The notes under the pieces: generated by a model
Told to the model about the DNA's origin: nothing
Seen by the model: only the letters and a program-made list of their open reading frames with translations
Database searches by the model: none
Part shown: piece after piece, positions 1-6,856 of the stretch
Numbering within the stretch: the first letter of the stretch is position 1
Layout of the letters: every line of letters begins with the position of its first letter
NCBI GenBank assembly: GCA_002293605.1
Contig: DBDO01000100.1
Location: 1,581 to 9,383, forward strand
Direction: 5' to 3'
DNA: 7,803 nt
DNA from: Desulfovibrionaceae bacterium UBA930
Lineage (GTDB): Bacteria; Desulfobacterota; Desulfovibrionia; Desulfovibrionales; Desulfovibrionaceae
Position numbers and translations under genes: made by a program

Positions 1-31
1 CCCCCTCATTTGCGCTTTACGCAAACAAAGT
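1..31. other. Left-edge non-coding sequence with a small hairpin
   Basis: I see no gene here. TTTGCG (9-14) and CGCAAA (20-25) form a 6-bp inverted repeat with a 5-nt loop. CATTT (7-11) can alternatively pair with AAATG (34-38), extended by C2-C5 with G39-G42 if T6 is bulged. It could belong to the terminator region of a gene beyond the left edge, but that gene is not visible. Confidence 0.3.
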
Positions 32-64
32 AAAAATGGGGGTCACGGGGCCTCAGGCCCCGTG
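32..64 (-). terminator. Probable rho-independent terminator of the glycosyltransferase operon
   Basis: On the minus strand a perfect 9-bp stem (CACGGGGCC / GGCCCCGTG, loop TGA, positions 44-64) is followed after ACCCCCA by a run of five T (positions 36-32). It lies 53 nt past the stop codon of the GT9 gene, where the operon has to end. The T-tract starts about 7 nt after the stem rather than directly next to it, so this is not a textbook terminator. The stem itself is unambiguous; its role in termination is inferred. Confidence 0.55.
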
Positions 65-71
65 CGGGAGT

Positions 72-92
72 CCAGAGGGCAGAGCCCTCTGG
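72..92. repeat. Perfect 9-bp palindrome just upstream of the terminator hairpin
   Basis: CCAGAGGGC and GCCCTCTGG (9 bp, 3-nt loop) form a complete inverted repeat between the last stop codon and the terminator-like hairpin at 44-64. There is no T-tract directly after it on either strand. It may be the first half of a tandem terminator, an RNA-stabilising 3' hairpin, or one copy of a dispersed palindromic intergenic repeat. The structure is seen directly; the role is open. Confidence 0.6.
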
Positions 93-116
93 CAGCTCTT
101 GGGGCGAAGCCTCAAA

Positions 117-1556
117 TTACAGCCCCGCCGCTTCTTCCGCCAAAGACAGCGCATGCGCAAAGGCCTTGCGCGAGCCCCGCTCGTTTTGCACGTACATCTG
201 GATATAGCCGCTCAAGGGGTGTAGCAGGGGTTTTGCCTCCTGCCAGAACTGCGGGGAGGAAAGGACGGCCTGTGGATTGCTGCGAAAGTTCCTGGCAAGC
301 TTCAGGGCCAGGGTTGCGGCTGCGGCTGTGAGCTCTTCGGCCCTTTCAGGATGGAGGCTTTGCAGCGCTTTCCAGGCCAGCGTGCGTTCTGTGACCGGAA
401 GCAAGCCGAAGAGCGCGCCGAACCAGGCCTGCCAGAAGCGGGAAAGGGCTTCGCGGGCCTGGGGAGCTTGATTGTTTTTTGGCGCAAGCGCAGCATCCAG
501 GCGGTAGAGGCCGTACCCGTCCCTGGCGCTGCGCAACAGTTCCAGACCGTGCGTGCGCCGCTGCATGGAAGAGCGCAGGGCCGGATTTTCCGGAGCGAAC
601 AGCGCATCAATAACTGAAGCGATCTTGGCATGAGAAAAGGCATCGCGGCACAGGGCTTGTTGCTTAGTGCAGCGCCAGCATCCGGCACAGTTCAGGGTCG
701 GGCGCAGAATGTGGTGCCCCGGAGCGGAAGGGCCGGTTTCCCAGGGGTTAACCGGTCCCATGGAAAGGTTGAGCACCGGCGTGCCAAGGCCCGAGGCAAT
801 GTGCATGGGGCCGGTATCCGGCGTGATCAAAAGATCCAGTTCTTCGATAAAACGGGCCAGGGCGGCTATGCTGAAGCGCCCGGCAAGATTGAGATGGGGC
901 GCGCCGAGCTGTTCGGCTGTGGCTTGGGCCAGGGCATTTTCCGCCTCTCCCCCGAGCAGTACGGGCTTGTATCCCTTTTTGAGCAAAAGTTTGGCAAGAG
1001 CGGCCCAGAAGGGCGGGTCCGGGTGCTTCTCCCTTTCACTGGCACCGAGAAAGAGACCGATACGGCGGCTTTGCCCCGCATCGGGGAGGAACAGGGGGCG
1101 CGGCAAGCGCCGTTCGCCGCAAAGGGCCAGGTCCGGGGGGAGTGCGTCCAGGCAGTTGAGATCAGCCCAGTGGTAGCGGTTATAGCGGTTGTTGTGGGTG
1201 AGCGAGGCGCGGTATAACTGCCAGTTCCCGTTGATGAAGAGCCGCCCCTCTGTGTCGCTCCAGGGGCCGATACGCGCCTCTGTTTTGCTTTGCCCGGCCA
1301 AGGCCGCAGCTTCCGGACGAAAACTGAGATTGATGACGGCTGTGAAGGAATGCGCGCGCATATCCGGAGCATTGGCATAGCTGAAATAGGTGGCCCTGGG
1401 GGAAAGAGGCAGCAGGGGTTTGAAAAAGCGCTCCTCGCCGATGACCCAGAGCGGGCTGTCCGGGTAGGCTTCTCCGAGTTTCGCCAGTAGGGGAAAGGAG
1501 AGGACCAGATCCCCCATGCGCTGCATTTGCAGAAGCAGGATGGGAGCGCGGTTCAT
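117..1556 (-). CDS. Glycosyltransferase family 9 (heptosyltransferase-like) protein with long C-terminal extension
   Basis: This is a predicted cytoplasmic, NDP-sugar-dependent GT-B transferase of the GT9 / ADP-heptose:LPS heptosyltransferase family, 479 aa. The N-terminal half opens with a strand followed by QMQRMGDLVLSFPLL (about 10-24), the usual GT9 acceptor-domain start. The donor half contains IGLFLGASEREKHP (166-179), the strand PVLLGGEAE (198-206), LAGRFSIAALARFI (224-237) and the family hallmark TPDTGPMHIASGLGTP (245-260), with Asp-Thr-Gly and His near the nucleotide-sugar site. A Cys cluster follows: C290, C293, C296, C303. Residues 330-479 are an additional helical region; typical heptosyltransferases are about 350 aa. 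The ATG overlaps the preceding gene's stop by 4 nt (ATGA) and has GGGAG 8 nt upstream, so the start is firm. Being coupled to a CgeB-type transferase suggests a shared glycan or glycoprotein target. The acceptor is unknown, so no gene symbol is given. Confidence 0.88.
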   Translation of the reverse strand: MNRAPILLLQMQRMGDLVLSFPLLAKLGEAYPDSPLWVIGEERFFKPLLPLSPRATYFSYANAPDMRAHSFTAVINLSFRPEAAALAGQSKTEARIGPWSDTEGRLFINGNWQLYRASLTHNNRYNRYHWADLNCLDALPPDLALCGERRLPRPLFLPDAGQSRRIGLFLGASEREKHPDPPFWAALAKLLLKKGYKPVLLGGEAENALAQATAEQLGAPHLNLAGRFSIAALARFIEELDLLITPDTGPMHIASGLGTPVLNLSMGPVNPWETGPSAPGHHILRPTLNCAGCWRCTKQQALCRDAFSHAKIASVIDALFAPENPALRSSMQRRTHGLELLRSARDGYGLYRLDAALAPKNNQAPQAREALSRFWQAWFGALFGLLPVTERTLAWKALQSLHPERAEELTAAAATLALKLARNFRSNPQAVLSSPQFWQEAKPLLHPLSGYIQMYVQNERGSRKAFAHALSLAEEAAGL

Positions 1557-3304
1557 CCATATATCTCCCGCATGCGGGTTATCAGGCTGCGCAGTCGGTG
1601 TTCGTAGCTATGCTCCGCCAGAACGCGTTTGCGCGCGGCCAGGGCCACGGCGCGGCGCTCCTTTGGTCTGTCTAGGTATTCGCGGGCCAGGGCTTCGGCT
1701 TCTTCCGGGGAGCGGTAGCAGATGATTTCCCGGCCCGGCTCGAACAAGCGCTCCATCTGTTCGCGGTAATCCGTGAGCAGAAAGGAGGCGGTCGCGGGCA
1801 CATCGAACACCCGTTGATTGACCGCGCCCTTCATCTGCTTGCTGGTGCAGTTGAAATTGATTGCCGCGCAGGGGTACAGCCGGGGCAGATCCGAATAGTA
1901 GTTGAGTTCGGCATGGTAATGCCAGGGGCGGGAATCGCCCCGAAGCAGGTCTTTCCAGCCTGTATCCCCTATAAGGAGCGGGGCAAGGGGCATGATGCCC
2001 TGCACGCAGGAGAGCCGGTACTGGAGCGTGGCTTCCCAGGTGAGCATGGTGGTGTAGCCCAGTCGGGCCTCTGTGGAGGGTAGTTCGTCAAAGGCTCGCA
2101 GTTTTTCTGGATAGTTCGCGCGCAGATATTCTCTGACCGAACGTTCATCGTCATCGGCAAAGCCCGCGGCCACAAGCCTGAAATCGTCTGTCAGCTCGGG
2201 CGGCAGGGGGTGGCGCTTTGCGCTTTGGGCCACCTTTTCCAGCATGGAATTGCCCACAAAGGCGATATTCTCGTTCCAGCTTTCGGGCAGCCCGGCAAAG
2301 CGGGCTTTTCCCGCAGGGGGGTGAAAACGGACGGTATCGGTGCCGAGGGGCAGATAGTCCACATGCTCAAAGCCCATTGCGCGCAGAGACTCGAGATTGT
2401 CCGCGTCCCAGGTAAAAAGCGCCGTCCAGGGGCTGACCAGGCGGGCGTAGCAGCTGAGAATCAGGTGGGGGTTGTCCACAAACCAGGAGGCTATGGGCAG
2501 GCGCAGTTTTTCCAGAAGCTCCGTGAGCACGCCTTCGCGGTCAAAGCCGAGATGGTTGATGGTAAAGACGAAATCAGGCCGAAACTGTAAAACGGCGGAG
2601 AGCATGGCTTCAATGAATTCGCTGCATCCCACCTCTTCTTCTGGCAGTTGCAGCAGCCGATAGGGCAGGCCCATGCGCTCGCAGGCGGCGCTGATTTCTC
2701 CTATCAGAAAATACTTGCTGGTCAGTAGAAGAATGCGCGTTTCAGAGTCTTTGAATTTGGCGTAGCGCGCCCGTTCCCAGAAGCCCGCCTGACGGCTGGA
2801 TTCGCAGGCCTTTGCAAGGCTGCTGTAGTAGGCACGATCCAGGCGAAGATAGAGGGGATTGGGCAAAGGCAGGAAAGAGCGCCCGCCGTGCATGGTCTGC
2901 CAGCGCGTCAGGGCCTTGATGGCCTCATCGGTTTTGTTTTCGTCTATCCAGAAAAGACCCGGACAGTCGGCACAGGTCTCACGCAGGCCGCTCACCGCCA
3001 GGATGTCCTTTTCTTTATCCACAACAGCCAGAAGAAAATCAGGCCCGTAGGCCTCTCGAAGGCGGCTTACGAGTTCCGCCAGGGCCGGGCCGGTACCCGA
3101 GCCGATCAGCACGGGCAGAACTGTTTGCCGACTGGCATACGGGCCGGGAAAATCTTCGGGGGCCGGGAGAAGCCTTATCTCCCGCTCCGCCCCGGCCGGG
3201 CCGAGCATGCGCATGGCACGACCGGAACGACACACGGCAATATCCCTAAGCCGTCCGTTTTCGTACAGGCCTTCGGCCCCATCGTCAGGGGTCTGCTCAG
3301 GCAT
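1553..3304 (-). CDS. CgeB/DUF3880-type glycosyltransferase
   Basis: This is a predicted cytoplasmic glycosyltransferase of the CgeB-like type, 583 aa. Residues 1-185 form an N-terminal region with a Rossmann-like strand-loop, VLPVLIGSGTGPAL (62-74). A DUF3880-like part follows: ILLLTSKYFLIGEIS (191-205), FRPDFVFTINHLGFD (241-255), IASWFVDNPH (271-280), LFTWDADN (296-303) and YLPLGTD (317-323). The C-terminus looks like the glycosyl transferases group 1 domain (PF13524 type): NQRVFDVPATASFLLTDY (496-513) and EIICYRSPEEAEALAREYLD (526-545), then a helical end. I chose the ATG at 3304 because AGGAAGA lies 6 nt upstream and it overlaps the FapA stop by 8 nt; an in-frame ATG 45 nt upstream would lie deeper in the FapA gene. 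It is translationally coupled to the GT9 gene. Members of this family are often found near flagellin or surface-polysaccharide loci. The sugar and acceptor cannot be read from the sequence. Confidence 0.87.
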   Translation of the reverse strand: MPEQTPDDGAEGLYENGRLRDIAVCRSGRAMRMLGPAGAEREIRLLPAPEDFPGPYASRQTVLPVLIGSGTGPALAELVSRLREAYGPDFLLAVVDKEKDILAVSGLRETCADCPGLFWIDENKTDEAIKALTRWQTMHGGRSFLPLPNPLYLRLDRAYYSSLAKACESSRQAGFWERARYAKFKDSETRILLLTSKYFLIGEISAACERMGLPYRLLQLPEEEVGCSEFIEAMLSAVLQFRPDFVFTINHLGFDREGVLTELLEKLRLPIASWFVDNPHLILSCYARLVSPWTALFTWDADNLESLRAMGFEHVDYLPLGTDTVRFHPPAGKARFAGLPESWNENIAFVGNSMLEKVAQSAKRHPLPPELTDDFRLVAAGFADDDERSVREYLRANYPEKLRAFDELPSTEARLGYTTMLTWEATLQYRLSCVQGIMPLAPLLIGDTGWKDLLRGDSRPWHYHAELNYYSDLPRLYPCAAINFNCTSKQMKGAVNQRVFDVPATASFLLTDYREQMERLFEPGREIICYRSPEEAEALAREYLDRPKERRAVALAARKRVLAEHSYEHRLRSLITRMREIYG

Positions 3305-4478
3305 GGCCGCTCTTCCTGTTGGGATGCACGAGGATTTCGTCGTCCGCAAGCAGAAAGGTAAGGTTTGAGTCCATGTGATCGGTTTTATGGTAGGCTCTGG
3401 CTATACCTATTTCGCAGCCGGGCATGACCTTGCCGGGGACCACAATGCGGCACTTGGGCGCATGTTCCTCGTCAACGGCGAATTCGCGCCAGAGTTCGCG
3501 GCGTTTGTCCATGGCAATGGTGAGTTTGGCGTTCATAAGCTCAATACGCGGGAGGTATTCCTGCTGCATGACATGGTTGCGGCTGGCCATGTTTTCAAAA
3601 AACGTCAGCTTGTCCTTGAGATAGACGATCTGGTTCTCAAGTTTTTGCAGCATTAAAAAGCCAAAGGGGTTGTAGCCCATCATAATCTTTGTTGGCACGG
3701 TATAGTCGCCGCCGAGTTGGCCTTCCACATACACCAGCCCGTTGGCGTAGACCGCGCCGCCCTGCAAACGGCCCTTGACCACCAGGTTGCCCTGCACATA
3801 GAGGGTGCTGTGCAGGCAGGAGCCGTCTATGATGATGTTGCCCTTGGCGCGCAACTGCACATGTTCGCAAAAGGGGATACGGATGTTGCCGCCCGCCTCG
3901 ATCAGGGTGCTGGGCACATGCAGGTCATCGAAATCAAGGCTTTTATCCGGGCTTTCACTGACTACGCTGGTGTTGTCCCCCTTGACGCCGGAAAGACAGA
4001 CCACATCGCCCGCGCCCTTGACCTTGGCGCTTTCAATATGGCCTTTGACCAGAACGTTTCCGGCCTGCACGGAGAATCCGGTCTGCAAATCGCCATGCAC
4101 GGCCAGATCGCCGACAAAAAAGATGTTGCCGGTGTGAAAACTCACGTTGCTGCGCACATTGAGCAGCTTTTTCACATTGATCAGCCCGTTGTGGTAAAAA
4201 ACGTAACCGTTGGCCGCAGCCACGATTTTGTCCGGATTTTCCCTGTGCGGGGCGCAGTTCGGCCCTATGGGCAGATGCTTTGTGGGGTAGAGAAAGCGCG
4301 GATCGCGCTTGAGGTTGGGGGCAAGGTCAAGATCGATGATTTCCGCTAGCACCTGCCCGGCCACAACGTTTTGCACGTAGCCGAGAAAGCGGGGGGCCAC
4401 GCTCCCTTCCTGTCCTTCTTCGGGCGTCAGCTTGTTGGGGGTGAAGTCGGGGTCGAAGTAGTGGTGCAGGTAATACAT
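3297..4478 (-). CDS. FapA / DUF342 family polymer-forming protein
   Basis: This 393-aa protein belongs to the DUF342 (FapA, flagellar assembly protein A) family. After a mixed N-terminal domain (about 1-105) there is a series of short beta-roll turns between about 108 and 260, for example GNIFFVGDLAVHGDL (117-131), GNVLVKGHIESAKVKG (140-155), GNIIIDGS (213-220), LYVQGNLVVKGRLQGG (226-241) and VYVEGQLGG (249-257). A helical, probably coiled-coil segment follows (about 275-335), then a short beta tail, IVVPGKVMPGCEIGI (345-359). I see no signal peptide or membrane segment, so a cytoplasmic location is expected. A Vibrio FapA has been linked to polar flagellation and to the phosphotransferase protein EIIA-Glc; other members are uncharacterised. 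A stop codon lies 6 nt before the ATG, which excludes a longer reading frame. There is no strong Shine-Dalgarno, only GAGG about 13 nt upstream, so coupling to the STAS gene 15 nt upstream is likely. Confidence 0.85.
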   Translation of the reverse strand: MYYLHHYFDPDFTPNKLTPEEGQEGSVAPRFLGYVQNVVAGQVLAEIIDLDLAPNLKRDPRFLYPTKHLPIGPNCAPHRENPDKIVAAANGYVFYHNGLINVKKLLNVRSNVSFHTGNIFFVGDLAVHGDLQTGFSVQAGNVLVKGHIESAKVKGAGDVVCLSGVKGDNTSVVSESPDKSLDFDDLHVPSTLIEAGGNIRIPFCEHVQLRAKGNIIIDGSCLHSTLYVQGNLVVKGRLQGGAVYANGLVYVEGQLGGDYTVPTKIMMGYNPFGFLMLQKLENQIVYLKDKLTFFENMASRNHVMQQEYLPRIELMNAKLTIAMDKRRELWREFAVDEEHAPKCRIVVPGKVMPGCEIGIARAYHKTDHMDSNLTFLLADDEILVHPNRKSGHA

Positions 4479-4493
4479 AAGCTACCAACAGCC

Positions 4494-4931
4494 TCAGGCC
4501 ACGAGCGCGGCGATGATATCATCCTCTGTCTCCAGAAAGGAGAAAAAGGAGCTAAGTTTCAATTCTTTGAGCACCCCACGTATCTGGCTGGATGTTTTAT
4601 ATAAATACAAGCGCTTGTTCCTCCCGTGCATGGCGGCGGCAAAGTCCACCAGCGCGCCTGTGGCGCTTCTGGTGAGCGAGAGCCGGGAAAAATCGAGAAT
4701 GATTTTGGAGCGGTGCTCCGATGAGGCCAGATCGCGCAGGGCTGCTGTGAATTCGGGCACGCCGGAAAGGCCGATCTGCCCGGTGAACACGCCGAACATG
4801 GTATGTCCCTCCTGACCGCGTGCAGTCAGCGGGCGGCAGGGGAAGCGGGGGCCGCTGTCCGGATCAATGGGATCAACGATCAGGACTTTGCGCAAGGCGC
4901 TATCCAGCAGCGGCATATCGGGCGGCAACAT
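4494..4931 (-). CDS. STAS-domain protein (anti-sigma-factor-antagonist-like)
   Basis: This 145-aa protein carries a STAS domain of the SpoIIAA / anti-sigma factor antagonist type. Recognisable parts are the strand-turn MFGVFTGQIGLSG (45-57), a first helix EFTAALRDLA (60-69), the strand KIILDFSRLSLTRSATGALV (76-95), the strand RLYLYKTSSQIRGVLKEL (107-124) and the end SFFSFLETEDDIIAAL (128-143). S89 aligns with the Ser phosphorylated in SpoIIAA-type proteins, but the usual Asp-Ser before it is Thr-Arg, so classic kinase control is uncertain. Such proteins normally act by partner switching or as a scaffold. Two starts are possible. The ATG at 4931 has GGAGG 9 nt upstream and codon use like a real gene. 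The ATG at 4799 (101 aa) has AGGAGG 8 nt upstream. I prefer the longer form because the short one trims the first STAS strand. It is the first gene of the run into fapA and the two glycosyltransferases. Confidence 0.8.
   Translation of the reverse strand: MLPPDMPLLDSALRKVLIVDPIDPDSGPRFPCRPLTARGQEGHTMFGVFTGQIGLSGVPEFTAALRDLASSEHRSKIILDFSRLSLTRSATGALVDFAAAMHGRNKRLYLYKTSSQIRGVLKELKLSSFFSFLETEDDIIAALVA
4808..4813 (-). promoter_or_regulatory. Internal strong Shine-Dalgarno for a shorter STAS protein
   Basis: A perfect AGGAGG on the minus strand sits 8 nt before the in-frame ATG at 4799 inside the STAS reading frame. It could start a 101-aa STAS-only product, either in place of or in addition to the 145-aa form. 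Confidence 0.5.
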
Positions 4932-5062
4932 GTTCAGGAACCTCCATTGCAGGTTCAGGCCCTAAAAAGAGCAATAGGGTCTGACCCAGGCGCTTGCTCC
5001 GGCATTGCGGGCGGCACTATGGGCATCACAAGCCGCAGAACGCGCTCCTCAGACGGACGCTA
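4932..5062 (-). promoter_or_regulatory. Leader between acyl-CoA ligase and STAS gene, with nested inverted repeats
   Basis: There is no gene in this stretch of about 130 nt. Near the STAS gene are: a palindrome GGGTC-T-GACCC (4977-4987, plus strand); an imperfect 9-bp inverted repeat CAGGCCCTA / TAGGGTCTG (4956-4964 and 4975-4983, one mismatch, 10-nt loop); and a perfect 6-bp inverted repeat GAACCT / AGGTTC (4938-4943 and 4951-4956). The last one contains most of the GGAGG ribosome binding site (4941-4945) for the start at 4931. The first two share bases and could be mutually exclusive. No convincing sigma-70 or sigma-54 promoter could be read, although a promoter here is expected if the STAS operon is transcribed on its own. 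No T-tract terminator for the ligase gene is evident. Confidence 0.4.
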
Positions 5063-6829
5063 TCACAAGTCCGTCCTTTCGTCATGGCTTTCATGCAAAT
5101 TTTTCGTCTTGGCCTCTTCCTCGGCCCTGAGCACGCGGCGCAGTATTTTGCCCACCAGGGTCTTGGGCAACTCATCGCGGAATTCAACCGCGCGCGGAAC
5201 CTTATACTTGGCCAGACGCTCCCGGCACCAGGCGATGATTTCTGCCGGTTCGCAGCTCTCCCCCTCCTTGAGCACAATATAGGCCTTGATCGTCTCCCCC
5301 CGGGAGGGGTGGGATACGCCCACGCTCACGGCTTCGCGTACTTTCGGGTGTTCGTATAGTACCTCATCTATCTCGCGAGGGGAAACATTATATCCGGCAA
5401 CGATGACCATATCTTTTTTTCTGTCCACGATACGGAAAAAGCCGTCCTCGTCCATGCTGGCTATATCTCCGGTATAGAGCCAGCCGTTGCGCAGGGTGCT
5501 CGCTGTTTCGTCAGGCTTGTTCCAGTAGCCGCTCATTACCTGGGGGCCACGCACGATAAGCTCGCCCACCTTGCCGGGTTCAAGCGGCAGGGTGCCAAGT
5601 TCCATGTCCACAATCCGGGCATCGGTATCCGGCAGGGGCAGACCGATGCAGCCGGGCTTGCGCAGGCCGAGCGCGGGCGTCATGTGGGTGATGGGAGAGG
5701 CCTCGGACAGGCCGTAGCCTTCCATAATTCGGGTGCTGAACGCAGTCTCGAACTGATGCAGCATCTCCACAGGCATGGGCGCGGAGCCGGAAATGCAGAC
5801 CTTGAGATCGCGCAGGGAAACCTTGGCCTTGTTTTTTTGCTGGAGCAGGGCGATATACATGGCCGGAGCGCCCGGCAGGACCGTAGCCTGGTATTTTTGC
5901 AAGTCCGCCAAAAGTTCCAGCGGCACAAAGCGGGCCACGGGCACCACCCTGGAGTGGAAAAAGGTGGGCAGCACCAGGCAGGTGTTCAGGCCGTAAACAT
6001 GGAAAAAGGGCAGCACGGCCATAAAGGTCTGCTGCCCGTGCTCGCGCAGAAAGCCTATGTATTCCCCCATCTGTTTGATGTTGGAGGTTACGTTGTAATG
6101 CGTGAGCATGGCCCCCTTGGACAGGCCGGTGGTTCCGCCCGTGTATTGCAGCAGGGCCAGGGTTTCCTTTGGCCGCTCCACAGGGTGGCTCAAACGCTCC
6201 CGGCCTTTGAGCAGTGCGGCAAAGGGGAAGAGCTGGCTGTTGTCGTAGGGCAGGGGCGGGTTGGACTTTTTCCTGTTTTCGGTGAAATATTTCACTATAT
6301 TGAGCGGAAAGCGGGGCGCTTTTTCCGCCGGAATGATATAGTAGCGTTCAATGCCTAGGAGTTCGCGCATTTTGGCGAACTTGGGCCAGCAGGCTTCATA
6401 GCTGATCATGTGCTTGAGACCGGCGTCAAGCACCTGGTGGGTGATTTCCTTTTCCATGTACAGGGGGTTGAACATGGTCACCACGCCCCCGGCCTTGAGC
6501 ACGCCCCAGAAGGCGATAAGGGTCTCGGGCAGGTTGGGCAGCATGATGCCGACCCTGTCGCCGGGCTTTACGCCGTGCGCGCGCAGATTGGCCGCGCATA
6601 TTTCCGCATCACGGCGCAACCGCTCGTAGCTGATGGAGCTATTGCCGCAGGTGCAGGCAATATTATTCGGGAATTTGTCCGCCGCTTCGTCCAGCCAGAC
6701 GTAGAGCGGGGCTTCGGGATAGTCTATGGAGTGCGGTACGCCGCTGTCATAAAAGCGCAGCCAAGGGGCCCCGCTTTGTGCAGCGCCATCGCTTGTGGGC
6801 CGGAGAGGCTCGGTCTGTGTTTGGTCCAT
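5063..6829 (-). CDS. Long-chain fatty acid-CoA ligase (AMP-forming, FadD type)
   Basis: This enzyme of the ANL (acyl-adenylating) superfamily activates fatty acids to acyl-CoA through an acyl-AMP intermediate, consuming ATP and CoA. It is 588 aa, close to the usual 550-580 of FadD-like ligases. All core motifs are intact: the P-loop YTGGTTGLSKGAMLTH (229-244), FFHVYG (275-280), the adenine-binding GYGLSEAS (371-378), the hinge and signature region LYTGDIASMDEDGFFRIVDR (451-470), KKDMVIVAGYNVSPREIDEV (471-490), and the catalytic Lys K561 in PKTLVGKILRR. No membrane segment is evident, so it is probably cytoplasmic or peripherally membrane-associated. The C-terminal 20 residues are a charged tail beyond the catalytic Lys region. 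The start is uncertain: ATG 6829 lacks a nearby Shine-Dalgarno, and GTG 6877 (604 aa) overlaps the upstream gene by 17 nt and lacks one too. The substrate chain length cannot be read from sequence, and an AMP-ligase for another carboxylate is possible though less likely. Confidence 0.88.
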   Translation of the reverse strand: MDQTQTEPLRPTSDGAAQSGAPWLRFYDSGVPHSIDYPEAPLYVWLDEAADKFPNNIACTCGNSSISYERLRRDAEICAANLRAHGVKPGDRVGIMLPNLPETLIAFWGVLKAGGVVTMFNPLYMEKEITHQVLDAGLKHMISYEACWPKFAKMRELLGIERYYIIPAEKAPRFPLNIVKYFTENRKKSNPPLPYDNSQLFPFAALLKGRERLSHPVERPKETLALLQYTGGTTGLSKGAMLTHYNVTSNIKQMGEYIGFLREHGQQTFMAVLPFFHVYGLNTCLVLPTFFHSRVVPVARFVPLELLADLQKYQATVLPGAPAMYIALLQQKNKAKVSLRDLKVCISGSAPMPVEMLHQFETAFSTRIMEGYGLSEASPITHMTPALGLRKPGCIGLPLPDTDARIVDMELGTLPLEPGKVGELIVRGPQVMSGYWNKPDETASTLRNGWLYTGDIASMDEDGFFRIVDRKKDMVIVAGYNVSPREIDEVLYEHPKVREAVSVGVSHPSRGETIKAYIVLKEGESCEPAEIIAWCRERLAKYKVPRAVEFRDELPKTLVGKILRRVLRAEEEAKTKNLHESHDERTDL

Positions 6830-6856
6830 ACTCGGCTTGGGGTAAAAGGGTTGTAT

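Noticed and set aside
108..450. GT9 C-terminal region as a separate fused gene or frameshift
   Set aside because: The frame is continuous with uniform codon use and no internal start with a ribosome binding site; an extension is the simpler reading.
630..1217. Plus-strand 195-codon reading frame opposite the GT9 gene
   Set aside because: It is antisense to clear GT9 motifs, with no ribosome binding site or recognisable domain.
3305..3349. Longer start of the CgeB-type transferase at 3349
   Set aside because: It would extend the overlap with the FapA gene to over 50 nt; the ATG at 3304 has a well-placed AGGAAGA and a typical short overlap.
3717..4349. Plus-strand 210-codon reading frame opposite the FapA gene
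   Set aside because: It mirrors the periodic beta-roll coding sequence and has no independent support.
4968..4990. Sigma-54-like promoter (GG ... TTGC) upstream of the STAS gene
   Set aside because: The spacing between the GG and GC elements is 2 nt off the required 10, and the flanking consensus bases are missing.
5684..6358. Plus-strand 224-codon reading frame opposite the acyl-CoA ligase
   Set aside because: It lies wholly antisense to conserved ligase motifs, has no family signature, and is His/Gly/Gln-rich as expected from the complement of a GC-rich gene.
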